From Sapria himalayana (Eukaryota > Streptophyta > Magnoliopsida > Malpighiales > Rafflesiaceae): a DNA stretch of 64,000 nucleotides. Made by a program: the position numbers and the translations under genes. The notes under the pieces are model-generated. The model had not been told where the DNA came from, searched no databases, and was given only the letters and a program-made list of their open reading frames with translations. Shown in pieces: positions 61,943 to 64,000 of this stretch (within the stretch, counting starts at the first letter, position 1; each line of letters starts with the position of its first letter). The DNA lies in assembly GCA_029783825.1 (NCBI GenBank), contig JAREIK010002450.1, positions 1,059,039-1,123,038 on the forward strand, given 5' to 3'.

Positions 61943-62110
61943 GGGGGAGGAAGGGCGGGAGGAGGGGGGAGGAAGGGGGGGGGGGGGGAGGAAGGGGGGA
62001 AGGACGGGGAGGAAGGGCGGGAGCAAGGGAGGGAGCAAGGGCGCGTGCACGGGGGTGGGATGGGCATGCCCATGCCCATGCTCATGCCTATACCCATGTT
62101 TAGGCATCGA
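61943..62110. repeat. G-rich purine tract and CATGCC hexamer repeats
   Basis: 61943-62058 on the plus strand is nearly all G and A, with a run of 14 or more G near 61976, giving several chances to form G-quadruplexes. 62061-62101 repeats CATGCC/CATGCT/CATACC. Long frames on both strands here are repeat artefacts. It directly abuts the hAT copy C right end. Confidence 0.85.
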
Positions 62111-62784
62111 CGTTTGCTTGGGGCATGGCCGTGGGCATGTGCATGGGACTGTGCACGTGCATGCCATTTACATTCCGAGTGGCGCAAAATAAGTGCCAAC
62201 AATGGATGCTAGCATTTTCTCAGTTATTATATTAATGATTAATTAATATAATAATTCTCCACGTTTATTACTTCAATTACCTGGAGACAATTCAACTTAA
62301 ATCAGCCATTAACGATTCAATCATGGTTGAACAATTTCTATATATTTAGGTTTGAATACCTTCACTAAATAGCTAGCTCATTTTAATTTTATTCAAAATA
62401 AATAACTCAGACCTCAATCACCCATGGCTATTGGCTCATTACATGGATATACTTGTAATACACAAAATTCATAAAATATTCAGCAACCATTCCCACCAAT
62501 AAACTAATCCAATTGTTATGGCACGTGAAAAAAATCCAATCAAACCAGAAAGGCTTGCCCATAAGCTCTTGATATTTTTGTAATAAAAATAAATAAATAT
62601 TCACATAAATATCTACCAGTTCCATGATACAAGTGCGACTTCTAGTTCTATATCAATTCCAGAAACAAGGCCTCTTGCTTGCTGGTAAGCCCAAGTTCAT
62701 TCAATGTCCTCATTCTCTCTCCCACACCAAAAGCAATCTTCGAGCATGGTTTCACCTATCCATGTTACAATGAAGTCTCATTCA

Positions 62785-62824
<40 letters not shown>

Positions 62825-63216
62825 CGCACACACACACCCCCCCACACGTGATTGTATTTCAAGTGAGTGTGTTTGTGTGCGTGTGCGTGTGCGCGTGTGC
62901 ATGTCAAAATGGGCATGACAGTTACATTACTGATGGCTGTGCCTTAGTGGCTTTATGTATGCATCCCATGATGCTATTAGATGCAATAAACCAAAATGAA
63001 AATTGTCAACAAGGATTTTACCAATCGGTAACTGCCCGGCTTTACATTCCTACTAATGTCTATGAAGTCAAAAATAGACTGCAAGGAAAATTAACCATAC
63101 AAGGAATAGATTTCATAATAGAAGATATGGGTGTTCATGTTCAATACAAGCTGTTATGTGTGTGTGTGTGTGTGTGTGTGAACTTGTACACAAAACTAAC
63201 TTGTATTGTATCAAAC
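62111..63216 (-). other. Non-coding sequence, probable intron of the UBX-domain gene
   Basis: No protein homology. Contains (CT)n at about 62790-62820, a CA/C-rich run at 62825-62848, GTGTGCGTGTGCGCG text at 62867-62900 and a (TG)n run at about 63155-63180. It lies downstream of a splice donor on the minus strand, so at least the part next to 63216 should be intron. No later exon was found in it. Confidence 0.5.
62790..62900. repeat. Compound (CT)n, (CA)n, (TG/CG)n microsatellites
   Basis: A 28-base or longer CT run, then CACACACACCCCCCCACAC, then GTGTGTTTGTGTGCGTGTGCGTGTGCGCGTGTGC-like alternating sequence. Open frames across it have no meaning. Confidence 0.95.
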
Positions 63217-63344
63217 TTGAGAAAACGTCGTCCACGTCGGGTTCCATCAGGCATACGCACCAAAAGCGCCACTGCATCATCATCATCAGTTGGTGGCTCC
63301 TGAGGAAGAGAAGCTTCTTTTGTTGCCAACTCTCTCAGAATTTC
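63217..63344 (-). CDS. Exon of a UBX-domain protein (partial gene)
   Basis: The 128-bp exon encodes EILRELATKEASLPQEP, an acidic Asp run, then VALLVRMPDGTRRGRRFLK, the first strands of a UBX domain. UBX proteins bind the AAA ATPase CDC48/p97 through this ubiquitin-like fold and act as adaptors in protein quality control. The splice acceptor is TTCTGTGCAG before GAAATT, and the donor is GTTTGATA after CTCAA, splitting the lysine codon. The PDGTRRGRRFLK and SLPQEP text resembles plant UBX proteins of the PUX7/8 group; I am not sure which. Neighbouring exons were not found: sequence to the left holds no readable UBX continuation before the hAT element. It could be a single surviving exon of a broken gene, but the good reading frame and both splice sites favour a real one. 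Confidence 0.72.
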
Positions 63345-64000
63345 CTGCACAGAAGCATCTCAGCGCACCCACAGAACAAACCACTAACAACATAATCTTA
63401 TGCTGCAGCTTGTTTCTACTTTTTTGAAAACAGATACAGGAGAGTTAACAGTTTGTTTGTAATTTATACAAATTCTGAGAGACTCGTGGCAAGCAGAATG
63501 CATAGGCATTGGGATTTAGATGAGCAATAATGTGGGTATAGAACTCGAGATTAATTATTTTGTAGAGAACATGGCCTACTGCAATGGAACATGGAGCTTT
63601 TTTAAGACATTACATAATTGATGAAGCTTTTCATTGACATTCACCAGCTTCATGAAATAGCATATTTATCCAAATTAATTCTAGATTTTCTAAATATGTT
63701 AAATAGTTTTAGGGAGTCTCTCCTACGATGAATACGAATGTCCAAGCCAACATAGGAGGTCTAATTTGATCATTAAACAATAGCTTTCCTTAAAATCAGA
63801 GTTTATGGCTATATAATGCTGGCACGAACCCTAAGCTAGCAAATACAAAATTTTCCTCAAGCAAGTTGGAGACTGAACATGCCATTATTATTGTTACAGT
63901 TCTATTAGTTATCCTAATCAATGTTGTCTATTATATAAGAATATTTGATATATAATTTTTATATTAGAACACTATTATATTGTTTAGTTCATTTGTATTA
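63345..64000 (-). other. AT-rich sequence, probable upstream intron of the UBX gene
   Basis: Lies upstream of the exon's splice acceptor on the minus strand. No exon or other motif was recognised. The window ends before any further coding sequence. Confidence 0.4.

Noticed and set aside
61690..62212. Long overlapping open frames on both strands near the right end
   Set aside because: They run through hAT terminal repeats, the purine tract and CATGCC repeats; the peptides are low-complexity Gly/Arg/Pro or Met/Pro strings with no domain.
62704..63303. 199-codon open frame with Ser/Leu, His/Thr and Val/Cys runs
   Set aside because: The runs translate CT, CA and TG microsatellites, and the frame crosses the antisense of the UBX exon.

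Overview
This window is a piece of an AT-rich plant nuclear genome, probably a monocot. It is almost wholly transposable-element sequence stacked in layers. No bacterial gene, tRNA, rRNA or CRISPR array was seen. The only convincing host-gene piece is one 128-bp exon of a UBX-domain protein at 63217-63344 (minus strand), so much of the window may be intergenic or sit inside or beside a very large intron.

Layout. 1-3.5 kb: relic of a dispersed long-terminal-repeat family, here called LTR-X, minus-oriented and with an internal tandem array. 4.9-15.4 kb: an old Ty1/copia element (LTRs 4913-5241 and 15064-15388) holding three later insertions: a solo LTR with TSD AGTTG, a complete but mutated copia element at 6884-11378 with TSD CCAAC, and a 580-bp non-autonomous hAT element. 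17.4-29.9 kb: LTR-X sequence and two decayed Ty3/gypsy gag regions of Athila/Tat type, interrupted by hAT copy A (19212-22733, perfect 8-bp TSD AGATGTAT) and a second solo LTR. 29.9-32.5 kb: hAT copy B, 5'-truncated. 32.5-41.1 kb: more LTR-X, a minus-strand copia relic split by a second 600-bp non-autonomous hAT element, and a ~77-bp tandem repeat. 41.3-49.1 kb: a copia RNase H fragment split by a complete minus-strand Ty3/gypsy element (41848-48960, TSD ACCAC) that lacks most of gag. 49.8-52.3 kb: a deleted copia relic. 52.5-58.5 kb: a decayed minus-strand CACTA (En/Spm) element with TNP2, DUF4218 and DUF4216 regions, carrying a third solo LTR. 58.5-61.9 kb: hAT copy C. 61.9-64 kb: purine and CATGCC repeats, dinucleotide repeats and the UBX exon.

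No element has an intact transposase or polyprotein. The hAT family is the youngest-looking and most informative: three long copies plus two short relatives share the TAGAGGTGTCAA-type end and GC-rich CACGGC-type subterminal repeats; copies A and B share the same premature stop, and A and C share two hairpins upstream of the TATA box. I found no sign of a wholly new biological system. What is worth following up is the nested chronology, the hAT family's behaviour, a probable poly(A) retro-insertion with a filled/empty site pair, and the UBX exon. Boundaries of LTR-X pieces are approximate because they were compared by eye.
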